Shown here: in pieces, positions 1-7,411 of the stretch
Layout of the letters: each line of letters begins with the position of its first letter
How positions within the stretch are numbered: the stretch's first letter is position 1
Origin: Myxococcus dinghuensis
GTDB taxonomy: Bacteria; Myxococcota; Myxococcia; Myxococcales; Myxococcaceae
Direction of reading: 5' to 3'
Assembly: GCF_024198235.1 (NCBI RefSeq)
Contig: NZ_JAKCFB010000006.1
Coordinates: 62,001-126,000, forward strand
Length of the DNA stretch: 64,000 bases
Notes under the pieces: model-generated
Told to the model about the DNA's origin: nothing
The model's database searches: none
Seen by the model: the letters and a program-made list of their open reading frames with translations, nothing else
Made by a program: the position numbers and the translations under genes

Positions 1-526
1 ACGCCGGCACGCCGGTCTGCGCGTGGATCTCCAACGCGCGCACCACGCGCACCAGGTCCTGGGGTGGGAGCTTCGCGGCCGTCTCCGGGTCCACGAGCGC
101 CAGCCGGCGATGCACGGCCTCGCGGCCCTCCGTCATGGCCACGGCCTCCAGCTCCGCCCGCAGCGCCGGCAGCGCGCCCGGGGCCTCCACGACGCCATGC
201 AGGAGGACCCGGAGGTACAGCCCCGTGCCGCCCACCACGAACACGGGCTTGCCGCGCCGGGTGATGTCCGCGATGGCCGCGTCGGCGCGGCGCTGGTACT
301 CGGCCGCGGAGAACGCCTCGAGCGGGTCCACCTCCGAGATGAGGTGGTGCGGCACCGCGGCCAGCTCTCGCGCGGACGGCTTCGCGGTCCCGATGTCGAA
401 GTGCCGGTACACCTGCTGGGAATCCGCGCTGACGATCTCCCCACCCGCCCGGAGCGCCAGCTCGATGGCGAGCGCCGTCTTGCCCGAGGCCGTCGGGCCC
501 GCGATGACCGTGAGCCGGGGCCGCAT
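1..526 (-). CDS. miaA: tRNA dimethylallyltransferase (MiaA), 3'-truncated by window edge
   Basis: MiaA transfers a dimethylallyl group to N6 of A37 in tRNAs that read UNN codons. The reverse strand from an ATG at 526 reads MRPRLTVIAGPTASGKTAL, which is the P-loop (GPTASGKT) at the expected N-terminus. It is followed by the DSxQVYR substrate motif (SADSQQVYRHFDIGTAKP) and the H-H-L-I segment of MiaA. About 175 N-terminal residues are present; the C-terminal part lies beyond position 1. Its start is 11 bp after the stop of the HprK-like gene on the same strand, so it may be read through from that operon, although its job is unrelated housekeeping. Identification is firm from motifs; only the length is unknown. 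Confidence 0.93.
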   Translation of the reverse strand, partial: MRPRLTVIAGPTASGKTALAIELALRAGGEIVSADSQQVYRHFDIGTAKPSARELAAVPHHLISEVDPLEAFSAAEYQRRADAAIADITRRGKPVFVVGGTGLYLRVLLHGVVEAPGALPALRAELEAVAMTEGREAVHRRLALVDPETAAKLPPQDLVRVVRALEIHAQTGVPA

Positions 527-536
527 CACCTGTCCT

Positions 537-1454
537 TCACCCACGCCACATGCCTCCGAGGACCTCACGTATCACCCGCGCCGCCGAGGCATCCCTCGCG
601 AACACCAACCGCGAGGGCGGGACCTCCGACAGCAGCCGGCCCGCCGACGCCATCATCGCCGACCGCCCGCTCGCCGTGGCCTCCGGCAACAACGCATTGA
701 GCAGGAGCATCCGTCCCACCTCCCCCGCGGCCTGGGGCTCCACGCGCGACGTCGCATCCCACCCCAGCGTCCCCACCGTCGTCAGCTCCGCCTCGCGCGG
801 ATACCCGATGTTCCACGGGGTCCCCGCCGCCCACCAGCGCGCGGCGCGCGGCGCCTCGTGCGGCTCGGGCCAGAGCGCCACCAGCTCGTCGGACAACAGC
901 GCCCCGCCCGCCTCCGCCCAGAGCCCACCGAGGGTGCTCTTCCCCGCCCCGGAGTGTCCCGTGAAGAGCGCGGCGCGCGCTTCGTGCAGCACCCCCACGC
1001 CATGGACGAGCAACCCGCCTCGGCGCGCCAGGGCCTCCGCGAGCATCACCCGCAGCACCACCTCCACGGGGAACCGCCCCACCCCCGTGACGATCGCCCT
1101 CGTGCCGTCCGCGTCGAGCCGCGCCGAATAGTCCTCGCCCTCCAGACACAGGGCGCCCTCCGGCGAGCGCCAGGGGCTCGGGAGTCGTCGGGTGAGGACG
1201 GGCTCGGCGACCCGCGTCTCGGGAGCGACCAGCTCCAGTCGGGCACAGGTCGCGTCGGGGGGCGGCGTGGGGATGACGAAGCGCGAGAACGCGCCGAGGA
1301 GCCCTTCGCGGACGCGCTGGTCGGGGACGTGCAGCCGCACCGTCCAGCGGGCGATGGAGAGCCAGGGGCCCGTCGCGTCCGACGGGAGGCCCCCCGGGCC
1401 CGAGACCTCCTGGGGACCGGACGAGCCGGCTCCCAATGAACTCAGGGCGAGCAC
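537..1454 (-). CDS. HprK-like P-loop kinase of a PqqD-associated system
   Basis: 305 residues. The central block has Walker A GHSGAGKST (about residue 168), followed by an LLSDE segment matching the acidic site after the P-loop in HPr kinase/phosphorylase and PEP-carboxykinase folds. The N-terminal 150 residues are not HprK-like. Stand-alone HprK relatives of this type occur beside PqqD-like proteins (TIGRFAM authors used the term HPr-rel systems), and HprK homologues in some lasso peptide clusters phosphorylate a Ser of the precursor. The GTG start overlaps the end of the 57-residue peptide gene by 13 bp, implying coupling. I infer that it modifies the peptide or another envelope partner. 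A role as true HPr kinase is unlikely because no HPr/PTS genes are nearby. The start is a little uncertain: the first 25 residues look linker-like. Confidence 0.8.
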   Translation of the reverse strand: MLALSSLGAGSSGPQEVSGPGGLPSDATGPWLSIARWTVRLHVPDQRVREGLLGAFSRFVIPTPPPDATCARLELVAPETRVAEPVLTRRLPSPWRSPEGALCLEGEDYSARLDADGTRAIVTGVGRFPVEVVLRVMLAEALARRGGLLVHGVGVLHEARAALFTGHSGAGKSTLGGLWAEAGGALLSDELVALWPEPHEAPRAARWWAAGTPWNIGYPREAELTTVGTLGWDATSRVEPQAAGEVGRMLLLNALLPEATASGRSAMMASAGRLLSEVPPSRLVFARDASAARVIREVLGGMWRG

Positions 1455-1615
1455 TCCGACTCACCGGGGATGTTGCACTGGGACATCGCCGCGAGCGCGA
1501 CGAAGGGCTGCTCCCACAGGATGGCGGGCGCCTCGTAGCGAGGCGTCGCCACCGGGGAGGGCGCCGGCGCGGAGGCCTCCGCCAGCGGGGGCTCGGATGG
1601 GATGGATGGGGACAT
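1442..1615 (-). CDS. 57-residue Cys-containing peptide, candidate modified-peptide precursor
   Basis: ATG at 1615, TGA at 1442; 57 residues. It starts 5 bp after the stop of the propeller gene, and its end overlaps the HprK-like start by 13 bp, so it sits tightly inside the operon. The first 25 residues are Pro/Ala/Ser-rich. Then comes a motif YEAPAILWEQPF (residues 27-38), a small hydrophobic stretch, and a tail with two cysteines (Cys47 and Cys55, CX7C) that ends ECSP. The Y-x-x-P-x-I/L pattern resembles the leader motif bound by PqqD-like recognition elements in lasso peptide systems, which is suggestive given the PqqD-like protein encoded upstream. No function is established. It could instead be a small structural or secreted peptide. 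Its short length and overlap mean it could easily be missed in annotation. Confidence 0.68.
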   Translation of the reverse strand: MSPSIPSEPPLAEASAPAPSPVATPRYEAPAILWEQPFVALAAMSQCNIPGESECSP

Positions 1616-1620
1616 GGTGT

Positions 1621-4600
1621 TCACGGGAAGGGTACCGGGAAGGCGCAGATACGACCATCCTGCGAGCCCACGTGCAGTCGGGAGACGGTGGTGTCGATGG
1701 TGGGGGTGCCGACGAGCTGCGCCGAGCCCAGGGTGATCTGCTGGAGGTCGGCGCCGTTCAGGAAGTCGAGCACGTGGACCTTGCCGTCCGCGCCACCCGC
1801 GTAGAGGCGGACCACGCCACCCCGGTTGAGGCTGAACGTGCCCGAGGGGTTCGCGATGACCGTGCTCCACTTCCTCACAGGAGGCGTGGTCGCCGAGCCG
1901 GCGTTGTCCCAGAACTCCACCCTGCCGCTCGCCAGGCTCGCCATGAACCCACCGCCCTGGGGCCTCGAGAAGCTGGTGAACGCCGGAGGGGCGGACGACG
2001 AGGCACGCGAGGACACGGTGACGTTCCAGGCGGGCTGCATCGTCGCCAGGTCGATGGCATGGACCACGCCATCGCTGTTGCTGACCAGCACCTGGTTCGT
2101 CACCGCGTTGCGCACGAGGCTCAGCTCGATGTCCCCGAGCGAGAGCCGCCCCACCTCGGCGCCGGTGAGCGTGTTCAGGATGCGCAGCGACGACTGGGAG
2201 CCCGCATGCGTCTTCGCGCCGACGTAGAGGCGGTTGTTGGCGTAGTCGACCAGCATGCCGCCGCTGACCATGCCCAGGTCTCCGGGCCGGTAGGTGAAGA
2301 CCAGGGCGCCGGTGGCGGCGTTGAGGGCGACCACGCGGTTCTGCGACGCGTTCGAGAGGCGCGTGGCGAAGAAGACCAGGTCCGTGTTGGGTCGCGCGGC
2401 CTGGTAGGCGGCGTTCGCGTAGTCGTACAACTGGCTGACCGGGAACGACTGGATGGTGCCGATGGGGGCGCCGTTGTTGTCCCAGCGCCACAGGGGCACG
2501 CCGGTCGCGGTGTTGATGGCGTAGCCGACGCCCGACTGGTCCCCGACGAGGATGTACTGCCCCGGCAGCCCGCGCAGCGGCACCACCGGGAAGCGGCTGC
2601 CGATGAGGCCGGACAGCGGCAGCGGGCGCCACCGCTCGGCGCCGTCCAGCGCGGGGTTCGTCACCTGGGTGACGTTGGCGACCACGGAGTCGTTGAACGC
2701 GCTGAAGACGCCCACGCCCAGCTCGGTGATGGGCTGCTGGCGCGCGTCGAGGCCCACCGAGTAGCACCACAGCGGCCCTCCGGCGCGGGCCCTCGGCGTC
2801 GCCACCAGCGCGGCGGAGGTGGGGCGGTTGCCGGCCGAATACCACTTCACGTCGTCCGCGTTGAACACGCGGTAGTAGTACGTCGTGCCGTTGGTGACGC
2901 TCGTGTCCTCGAAGCTCGAGACCGCGCTGTACGCGTCCGCGTAGACGACCGTCGCGTTGCCCAGCGTGGCGCCCGCGGCATACGTCCGTCCCGCCACGGG
3001 CACGGTGTTCGGCGCGGCGTTGGCGGCGCGCAACACCACCACGCCGTTGTGCATCGACGGGTTGTCCCAGTTCAGCGTGACGCTGCCCTCGCGCGCCACC
3101 GCGGTGAAACGCTCGACCTCCGGCGCGGTGCCGGAGACCACCGTCATAGGGGTCTCGATGCGGTCATCCGAGCCGCTGTTGTAGGCCGTGGCCAGGTGGA
3201 CGCGGTGGCGGAACGGCGTGTTCGCGGTGACGGCGGTCACGGCGGTATACGTGACGGTGAAGGCGCGCTCCCCGCCCACGGGGATGCGGTTCGCGTCGTT
3301 GTTCGACTCCCACGTGATGCCCGCCGTGCTGTTGTTCACGCTCCAGCCCGCCACGGCGGGAATCGTGTTGGACACGGTGAAGTAGTTGGCGGCGGGCTTG
3401 ATGAGACGGACCTCGCCGAGCGGCACCTGCCCCCGGTTCTGGACCGTGTAGACCACGGTCTGCGCCGTGGTCCCCGACACGAGCGCGCTCGGGTTGGCCC
3501 GGACGCGGTGCGACACGATGTGCCCCTGCGAGGTGCTCACCAGGGACGTCGTCACCGCGCTCCCGTTGAGGGTGGCGTCGGCCTGGGCGTCGAAGATGTA
3601 GTCGGAGAACTCGGCGCCCGTGAGCTGATAGGTCCAGATGAAGTGCGCGGAGGTGCCCGGGGACAGGCGCGCGGCGCTCGCGGGCGTCGGCCCGGAGACG
3701 AGCGTCGCCCCCGACGTCCCCCGGAGCACCGGCGCGCGCGGCGTCACGTTCAGGTACGTGTTCGTCGTGGACGGGTTGGTGATGGTCATGCGCACCCTCA
3801 CCGTCTCGCCGGCGAAGGCGTCCAGCGCGTCCACGTCCAGCGCGGCCGGCAGCGCCCCCACGTTGACCATGGGCGTCGCGGCCACCTGGGAGGCGATGGT
3901 GTTGCCGGAGTTGCGTCCCCGGACGTACGCCACCAGCTCACCACCGCTCAGCGTCGTCACGCGGGCGCTGAGGATGCCCGCGCCGCGCGCGGGGAGGCTC
4001 ACCGTGAAGTTCGCCGGCTGGAGCTCGACGATCTCGAACGACACCAGCCCCACGTTCGAGGTGGGGCCCTCCCCCGTGATGTTCTGGATCGTGGTGTTCG
4101 AACTCGAGCGGTTCTCCAGGATGATGCGCGCGGTGATGTCGTCCTCGATCGGCAGCACGCGGGGCAGCGCGGTGACCTGGGCATAGAGGGTCGAGCGCAC
4201 CCACTGGGACGCGGCGTTGGTCAGGTTGCTCGCGGTGAAGTTCCCGCCCAGGCAGGTGTCCCGGCCGACCGTCCCGGCCGCGAACCGCTGGGCGGTCTGG
4301 TCCGCCGTGTTCTGGCTCGCGATCGTCCGGAGGGTGAACCGGACCGTCTCGTTCATCCGGAGCCCATAATTGCCCGACCCGCATGTGACGCCTGCTCGCG
4401 CGAAGGCGATGGTGCGGGAGGGGGCGTCGAAGTAGCTCACCATCCAGCCCGTGGGCGTCGGGCTCTCCAGCAACGCGTGGGTGTTCGGCAGGACGATGTA
4501 GATCTCGTTGAGGAGCTGGGTGTTGTTGTTCGACGTGTTGCGCACGTCGAAGGTCAGCTCGGAGACTTCATCCATGACGACGCGCGCGGTCGTCTCGCCC

Positions 4601-4719
4601 GGGTTTCGGACCTGGGTGAGGGTGATCGATCGCTGGGCGAAGGCCACGGAAGGCAGGACGAGACATACCAGCAGGGTCGCGAGGCGCGGAGTCGAGGAGG
4701 TCTTCACGAGGGCCCTCAC
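1621..4719 (-). CDS. Large secreted protein with Ig/FnIII-like domains and a C-terminal PQQ-type beta-propeller
   Basis: 1032 residues with a Sec signal peptide (residues 1-28, cleavage near VAFAQ). Residues 30-560 are Thr/Asn/Val-rich beta-sandwich repeats with phrases such as TFDVRNTSNNNTQ and TVQNRGQVPLGEV, typical of CARDB/DUF11-like adhesive domains. A fibronectin-III-like segment follows (EVERFTAVAREGSVTLNWDN to TYYYRVF, about 565-660). The last 330 residues contain blades of a PQQ-like propeller (VVALNAATGALVFTY, VVHAIDLATMQPAWNV, KVHVLDFLNGADLQQI). The GTG start is separated by one base from the TGA of the upstream lipoprotein, so translation is probably coupled. The protein is likely on the cell surface or in the periplasm. 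No quinoprotein dehydrogenase catalytic residues were recognised, so the propeller is probably a scaffold. Its role in the peptide/kinase operon is unknown. Confidence 0.88.
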   Translation of the reverse strand: MRALVKTSSTPRLATLLVCLVLPSVAFAQRSITLTQVRNPGETTARVVMDEVSELTFDVRNTSNNNTQLLNEIYIVLPNTHALLESPTPTGWMVSYFDAPSRTIAFARAGVTCGSGNYGLRMNETVRFTLRTIASQNTADQTAQRFAAGTVGRDTCLGGNFTASNLTNAASQWVRSTLYAQVTALPRVLPIEDDITARIILENRSSSNTTIQNITGEGPTSNVGLVSFEIVELQPANFTVSLPARGAGILSARVTTLSGGELVAYVRGRNSGNTIASQVAATPMVNVGALPAALDVDALDAFAGETVRVRMTITNPSTTNTYLNVTPRAPVLRGTSGATLVSGPTPASAARLSPGTSAHFIWTYQLTGAEFSDYIFDAQADATLNGSAVTTSLVSTSQGHIVSHRVRANPSALVSGTTAQTVVYTVQNRGQVPLGEVRLIKPAANYFTVSNTIPAVAGWSVNNSTAGITWESNNDANRIPVGGERAFTVTYTAVTAVTANTPFRHRVHLATAYNSGSDDRIETPMTVVSGTAPEVERFTAVAREGSVTLNWDNPSMHNGVVVLRAANAAPNTVPVAGRTYAAGATLGNATVVYADAYSAVSSFEDTSVTNGTTYYYRVFNADDVKWYSAGNRPTSAALVATPRARAGGPLWCYSVGLDARQQPITELGVGVFSAFNDSVVANVTQVTNPALDGAERWRPLPLSGLIGSRFPVVPLRGLPGQYILVGDQSGVGYAINTATGVPLWRWDNNGAPIGTIQSFPVSQLYDYANAAYQAARPNTDLVFFATRLSNASQNRVVALNAATGALVFTYRPGDLGMVSGGMLVDYANNRLYVGAKTHAGSQSSLRILNTLTGAEVGRLSLGDIELSLVRNAVTNQVLVSNSDGVVHAIDLATMQPAWNVTVSSRASSSAPPAFTSFSRPQGGGFMASLASGRVEFWDNAGSATTPPVRKWSTVIANPSGTFSLNRGGVVRLYAGGADGKVHVLDFLNGADLQQITLGSAQLVGTPTIDTTVSRLHVGSQDGRICAFPVPFP

Positions 4720-4720
4720 G

Positions 4721-5257
4721 TCATTGTTCCAGGGTGAAGGAGGCCGTGGTCAGCGGCGCCCCGTCGAAGAAGAAGCGGACCTGCCAGGTGCCGCTCATCG
4801 CGGACGTCGCCACGGTCGTCCCCGCCACCGGCAGGGAGAAGCGCACCGTCTTCGCGACGTCCGGGGCCACCGCCTGGATGACCGCCGAGCGCCGCTCGTA
4901 CGGGTGTCCCGCGGGCGAGATGAACTCCACCTCCACCGTGCCCTTGTCGTGCACGCCCCGCACCGTCAGGTCCACGTCCACCTGCTCGACGTCGGACACG
5001 CCGGAGCCCGTCCCCTGGGCCGCCACCTCCGCGGAGCCGGACAGCGGGACCACCGCCGGAGGCTCGCCCTCCACGGGGATCTCCGCCGCAGGGGGCTGGG
5101 CCGACTCGGACTCGTCCACCGGGTCCGTGGGCGCCACGGGGCCGACCGGCGTCTCCACCGGCGTGTCCGTCCATCCGCCCGGGCGAGGCGCGACACCTTG
5201 CTCCGTGCATGCGCCCAGCAGCAGCACCGCCGCGAAGCCCGAAATGCGTGCTCGCAT
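4721..5257 (-). CDS. Lipoprotein with Pro/Glu-rich linker and Ig-like C-terminal domain
   Basis: 178 residues from the ATG at 5257, which shares one base with the PqqD-like TGA (TGATG) and follows an AGGAGG seven bases upstream. A GTG immediately before (5260) is the alternative. Lipobox LLGAC sits near residue 17, so this should be a lipidated envelope protein. It is followed by a Pro/Glu/Thr linker to about residue 85 and then a beta-rich domain of about 90 residues that ends in GTWQVRFFFDG..L..ASFTLEQ, resembling Ig-like or macroglobulin-type sandwich modules. It lies directly upstream of the large propeller protein, and the two may form an envelope complex. No enzymatic motif is seen. Confidence 0.85.
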   Translation of the reverse strand: MRARISGFAAVLLLGACTEQGVAPRPGGWTDTPVETPVGPVAPTDPVDESESAQPPAAEIPVEGEPPAVVPLSGSAEVAAQGTGSGVSDVEQVDVDLTVRGVHDKGTVEVEFISPAGHPYERRSAVIQAVAPDVAKTVRFSLPVAGTTVATSAMSGTWQVRFFFDGAPLTTASFTLEQ

Positions 5258-5553
5258 CACCGTACCTCCTGAAGCTCGTCGATGAGGCCCAGCCGGGCCA
5301 GATCCGACAGGAATCGAAGCGTGTCCGAGAGGACCTGCTTCACGTCCATGGAGAACTCGCGGGCCACCACCTCGGCCACCGCGCGCGCCGTCCGCGTCCC
5401 GTCGCTGAGTTCCCAGATTCTCACCGCGGTCGCGTTGAGGCCGCGCAACGTCCGCCCCTCCGCGTCCAGCAGCAGGTAGTCCGCGCCGAAGCGCTGTCCA
5501 TCCGCCCCGGCCCGCCGCCGGGGATGGCTCTCCGGCTCGAAGACGCCGCTCAC
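5257..5553 (-). CDS. PqqD-family peptide-binding protein
   Basis: 98 residues from a GTG at 5553 that overlaps the peptidase stop by 4 bp (GTGA); the open frame extends further upstream but lacks family character. It contains the PqqD/RRE pattern: a D-Y-L-L-L-D strand, G-R-T-L-R-G-L-N-A-T-A, an R-I-W-E-L helix (about 40-57), then winged-helix helices ending DLARLGLIDE. PqqD-like proteins bind leader peptides and present them to modifying enzymes; in HPr-rel systems they travel with HprK-like kinases. No PqqA, PqqC or PqqE is encoded here, so this is not pyrroloquinoline quinone synthesis. I infer that it presents the 57-residue peptide, or another client, to the kinase or peptidase of this operon. 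Confidence 0.85.
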   Translation of the reverse strand: MSGVFEPESHPRRRAGADGQRFGADYLLLDAEGRTLRGLNATAVRIWELSDGTRTARAVAEVVAREFSMDVKQVLSDTLRFLSDLARLGLIDELQEVR

Positions 5554-5978
5554 GGCCGCGCCCCCTTCCCCAGCCAGCGCGCCACCCGGCGCTTCACCAG
5601 CGCCCGGACGCGCCCCAGCCGCGACGGGCCCCAATCCCACCCCTCCAGCTCCACCCCCGCGCGGCGCACCCGGCGCACGCGCCCGAGCACGTGTGACAGG
5701 GGCAAGGGAGGATCCACCCGCGCGGCGTTGTCACCCCGCAGGGACAACATGCCCTGCCCCGTGGCCCGGACCCGGTGGAGCACGAGCGCCTCGGCGAAGC
5801 GCGCCAGCACCACCTCGCCTGGACGGGGCGCTGCTTCCAGCGGCTCCACGCCCGCGAGGTCTCCCGCGCGCAACGAGGGCCACATGCTGTCTCCCTGGAC
5901 GGGAATCCAGCGCAGCCCCGAAGGCATGGCGGACGTGGACGACTCGCGCGACATGGCACGAAACAATACCGCAGCCAT
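5550..5978 (-). CDS. S26-type signal peptidase-like Ser protease (Ser/His dyad form)
   Basis: About 142 residues. The motif QGDSMWPSLRAGD (box B, catalytic Ser) is followed by GEVVLARF...LVLHRV and by SLRGDNAARVD (box E, GDN). In bacterial LepB the general base is Lys; here the equivalent position reads LHRV, as in archaeal/ER-type S26B and S24-like peptidases, suggesting a Ser/His dyad. No strong N-terminal membrane anchor is visible. It is the first gene of the operon and overlaps the PqqD-like gene by 4 bp. Candidate starts are GTG 5987, ATG 5978 and ATG 5954; none has a clear ribosome site. The likely role is leader or signal cleavage of an operon product, by inference from context. Confidence 0.8.
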   Translation of the reverse strand: MAAVLFRAMSRESSTSAMPSGLRWIPVQGDSMWPSLRAGDLAGVEPLEAAPRPGEVVLARFAEALVLHRVRATGQGMLSLRGDNAARVDPPLPLSHVLGRVRRVRRAGVELEGWDWGPSRLGRVRALVKRRVARWLGKGARP

Positions 5979-6021
5979 GAACGTCACGCGAATGAGTCCC
6001 GGTGGAATCCCCTAGAATTTC

Positions 6022-6045
6022 CCGGAGGTTACAAGGCTCCTCCGG
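6022..6045. repeat. Perfect 7-bp inverted repeat upstream of the PqqD/HprK operon
   Basis: CCGGAGG (6022-6028) and CCTCCGG (6039-6045) flank a 10-base AT-richer loop. It lies between the end of hisS and the first gene of the peptidase-PqqD-HprK operon, 44 bp before the putative ATG. It could be an operator, or a hairpin separating hisS transcription from the operon. There is no U-tract on the minus strand, so a classical terminator is unlikely. Confidence 0.4.
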
Positions 6046-6106
6046 TTTCTAACGGTTCACTGGGACTCCGGGACTCACGCGTTCGGTCCCAGGCTCCGCC
6101 CGCTCC

Positions 6107-7411
6107 TCAGCCCTGCGAGCTGGCGCCGGAGGCGGACTCGGCCTTCCGGGTCCGGACGGTGGCGATCAGCGCGGCCGGCTCGAGCGACGTCTCCCACTGT
6201 TGTCCATTGGACATCTGCTTGAGCTTGGCCTGCCCGCTGGTGCGCTCCAGCTCGCCCAGCACCAGGGTGAAGTGGGCGCCGCTCTTGTCGGCGCGCTTCA
6301 TCTGGCTCTTGAGGCTGCCGCCGCGGGTATCGAAGTCGACCCGGAGGCCCTGGTGACGCAGCCGCCCCGCCAGGGCGAAGGCCGCGTCGTGCGAGCCGGG
6401 GTCCGCCGCCGCGATGAAGAGGTCCGGCACCTGGGCGAAGGACTTCCCGCTCTCCTTCAGCAGGAGCACGAGCCGGTCCAACCCGCAGGCGAACCCAACC
6501 GCGGGGGTGTCCGGGCCGCCCAGGCTCTTCACCAGCTTGTCGTAGCGCCCGCCGGCGCTCACCGTGCTGGCGGTGCTCAGCGCCGGGTGCGAGGCGACGA
6601 ACTCGAAGACGGTGCGCGTGTAGTAGTCCAGGCCGCGCACCATGCGCGGGTTGACCACGAAGCGGATCTCCAGCGCGGTCAGCTTGCGCTGCACGTCGTC
6701 GAAGTGCGCCTTGCAGGGCTCGCAGAGGAAGTCGAGCACGCTGGGGCCCTGGGCCGCCACCGCCTGGCACTTCGGGTTCTTGCAGTCGAGCACGCGCAGG
6801 GGGTTCGTCTCGAGGCGCCGGTGACAGTCCTCGCACAGCTCCGGCTTGTGTGCCTGGAGGTACTCGACCAGCTTCGCGTGGTACTGGGGACGGCACACCT
6901 CGTCGCCGAGCGAGTTGAGGTTGAGCGTGATGTCCTGGAGGCCCAGCGCCTGGAGGAAGCGCGCCACCATGTCCATCACCTCGACGTCCTGGGCCGCGTC
7001 CTTGGAGCCGTACGCCTCCGCGCCGATCTGCGAGAACTGCCGGTAGCGGCCCGTCTGCATCCGCTCGTAGCGGAACATGGGCCCCATGTAGAACCACCGC
7101 GTCAGCGGCTCCTGGGTGGCGACGGAGTGCTCGATGTACGCCCGCGCCGCGGGGGCCGTGCCCTCCGGGCGCATGGACAGGCTGCGGCCCGCCTTGTCGT
7201 CGAAGGTGTACATCTCCTTGCCGACGATGTCCGTCTCCTCGCCCACGCTGCGCACGAACAGCGCGGTGTCCTCCACCATGGGCGTGCGGAGCTCCCCGTA
7301 GCCGTAGCGGCCGAACAGCTCACGGGCCAGGCCCTCGACGTGCTGCCAGAGCTCGATCTCCCCGGGGAGGAGATCCCTCATGCCCTTGACGCTGACGATC
7401 TTCTGGCTCAC
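6107..7411 (-). CDS. hisS: Histidyl-tRNA synthetase
   Basis: 434 residues from GTG 7411, which overlaps the psd stop by 4 bp (GTGA). It opens VSQKIVSVKGMRDLLPGE, the usual HisRS N-terminus. Class II motif 2 (MGPMFRYERMQTGRYRQFSQIG) and the HisRS-specific LDYYTRTVFE and CGLDRL motifs are intact, followed by an anticodon-binding domain (LFIAAADPGSHDAAFALAGRLRHQ). A CxxC/CxxC insert sits in the middle (LCEDCHRR...CKNPKC plus LCEPCKAHF), a pattern seen in many HisRS of this size class. It charges tRNA-His in the cytoplasm. The same open frame runs further upstream over psd, but that part is shadow. Confidence 0.97.
   Translation of the reverse strand: MSQKIVSVKGMRDLLPGEIELWQHVEGLARELFGRYGYGELRTPMVEDTALFVRSVGEETDIVGKEMYTFDDKAGRSLSMRPEGTAPAARAYIEHSVATQEPLTRWFYMGPMFRYERMQTGRYRQFSQIGAEAYGSKDAAQDVEVMDMVARFLQALGLQDITLNLNSLGDEVCRPQYHAKLVEYLQAHKPELCEDCHRRLETNPLRVLDCKNPKCQAVAAQGPSVLDFLCEPCKAHFDDVQRKLTALEIRFVVNPRMVRGLDYYTRTVFEFVASHPALSTASTVSAGGRYDKLVKSLGGPDTPAVGFACGLDRLVLLLKESGKSFAQVPDLFIAAADPGSHDAAFALAGRLRHQGLRVDFDTRGGSLKSQMKRADKSGAHFTLVLGELERTSGQAKLKQMSNGQQWETSLEPAALIATVRTRKAESASGASSQG

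Noticed and set aside
1192-4737. A plus-strand open frame of about 1180 codons opposite the propeller gene
   Set aside because: Arg/Gly/His/Val-rich low-information translation with no motif; it is the GC-bias shadow of the minus-strand secreted protein, which has a signal peptide and domains.
537-5978. Pyrroloquinoline quinone biosynthesis operon
   Set aside because: Only a PqqD-like protein is present; no PqqA with Glu-x-x-x-Tyr, no PqqB, PqqC or PqqE. The propeller protein shows PQQ-type blades but no dehydrogenase residues.
537-5978. Lasso peptide cluster
   Set aside because: The YxxP motif and kinase are suggestive, but no asparagine synthetase-like cyclase and no transglutaminase-like B2 protease are encoded in the operon.
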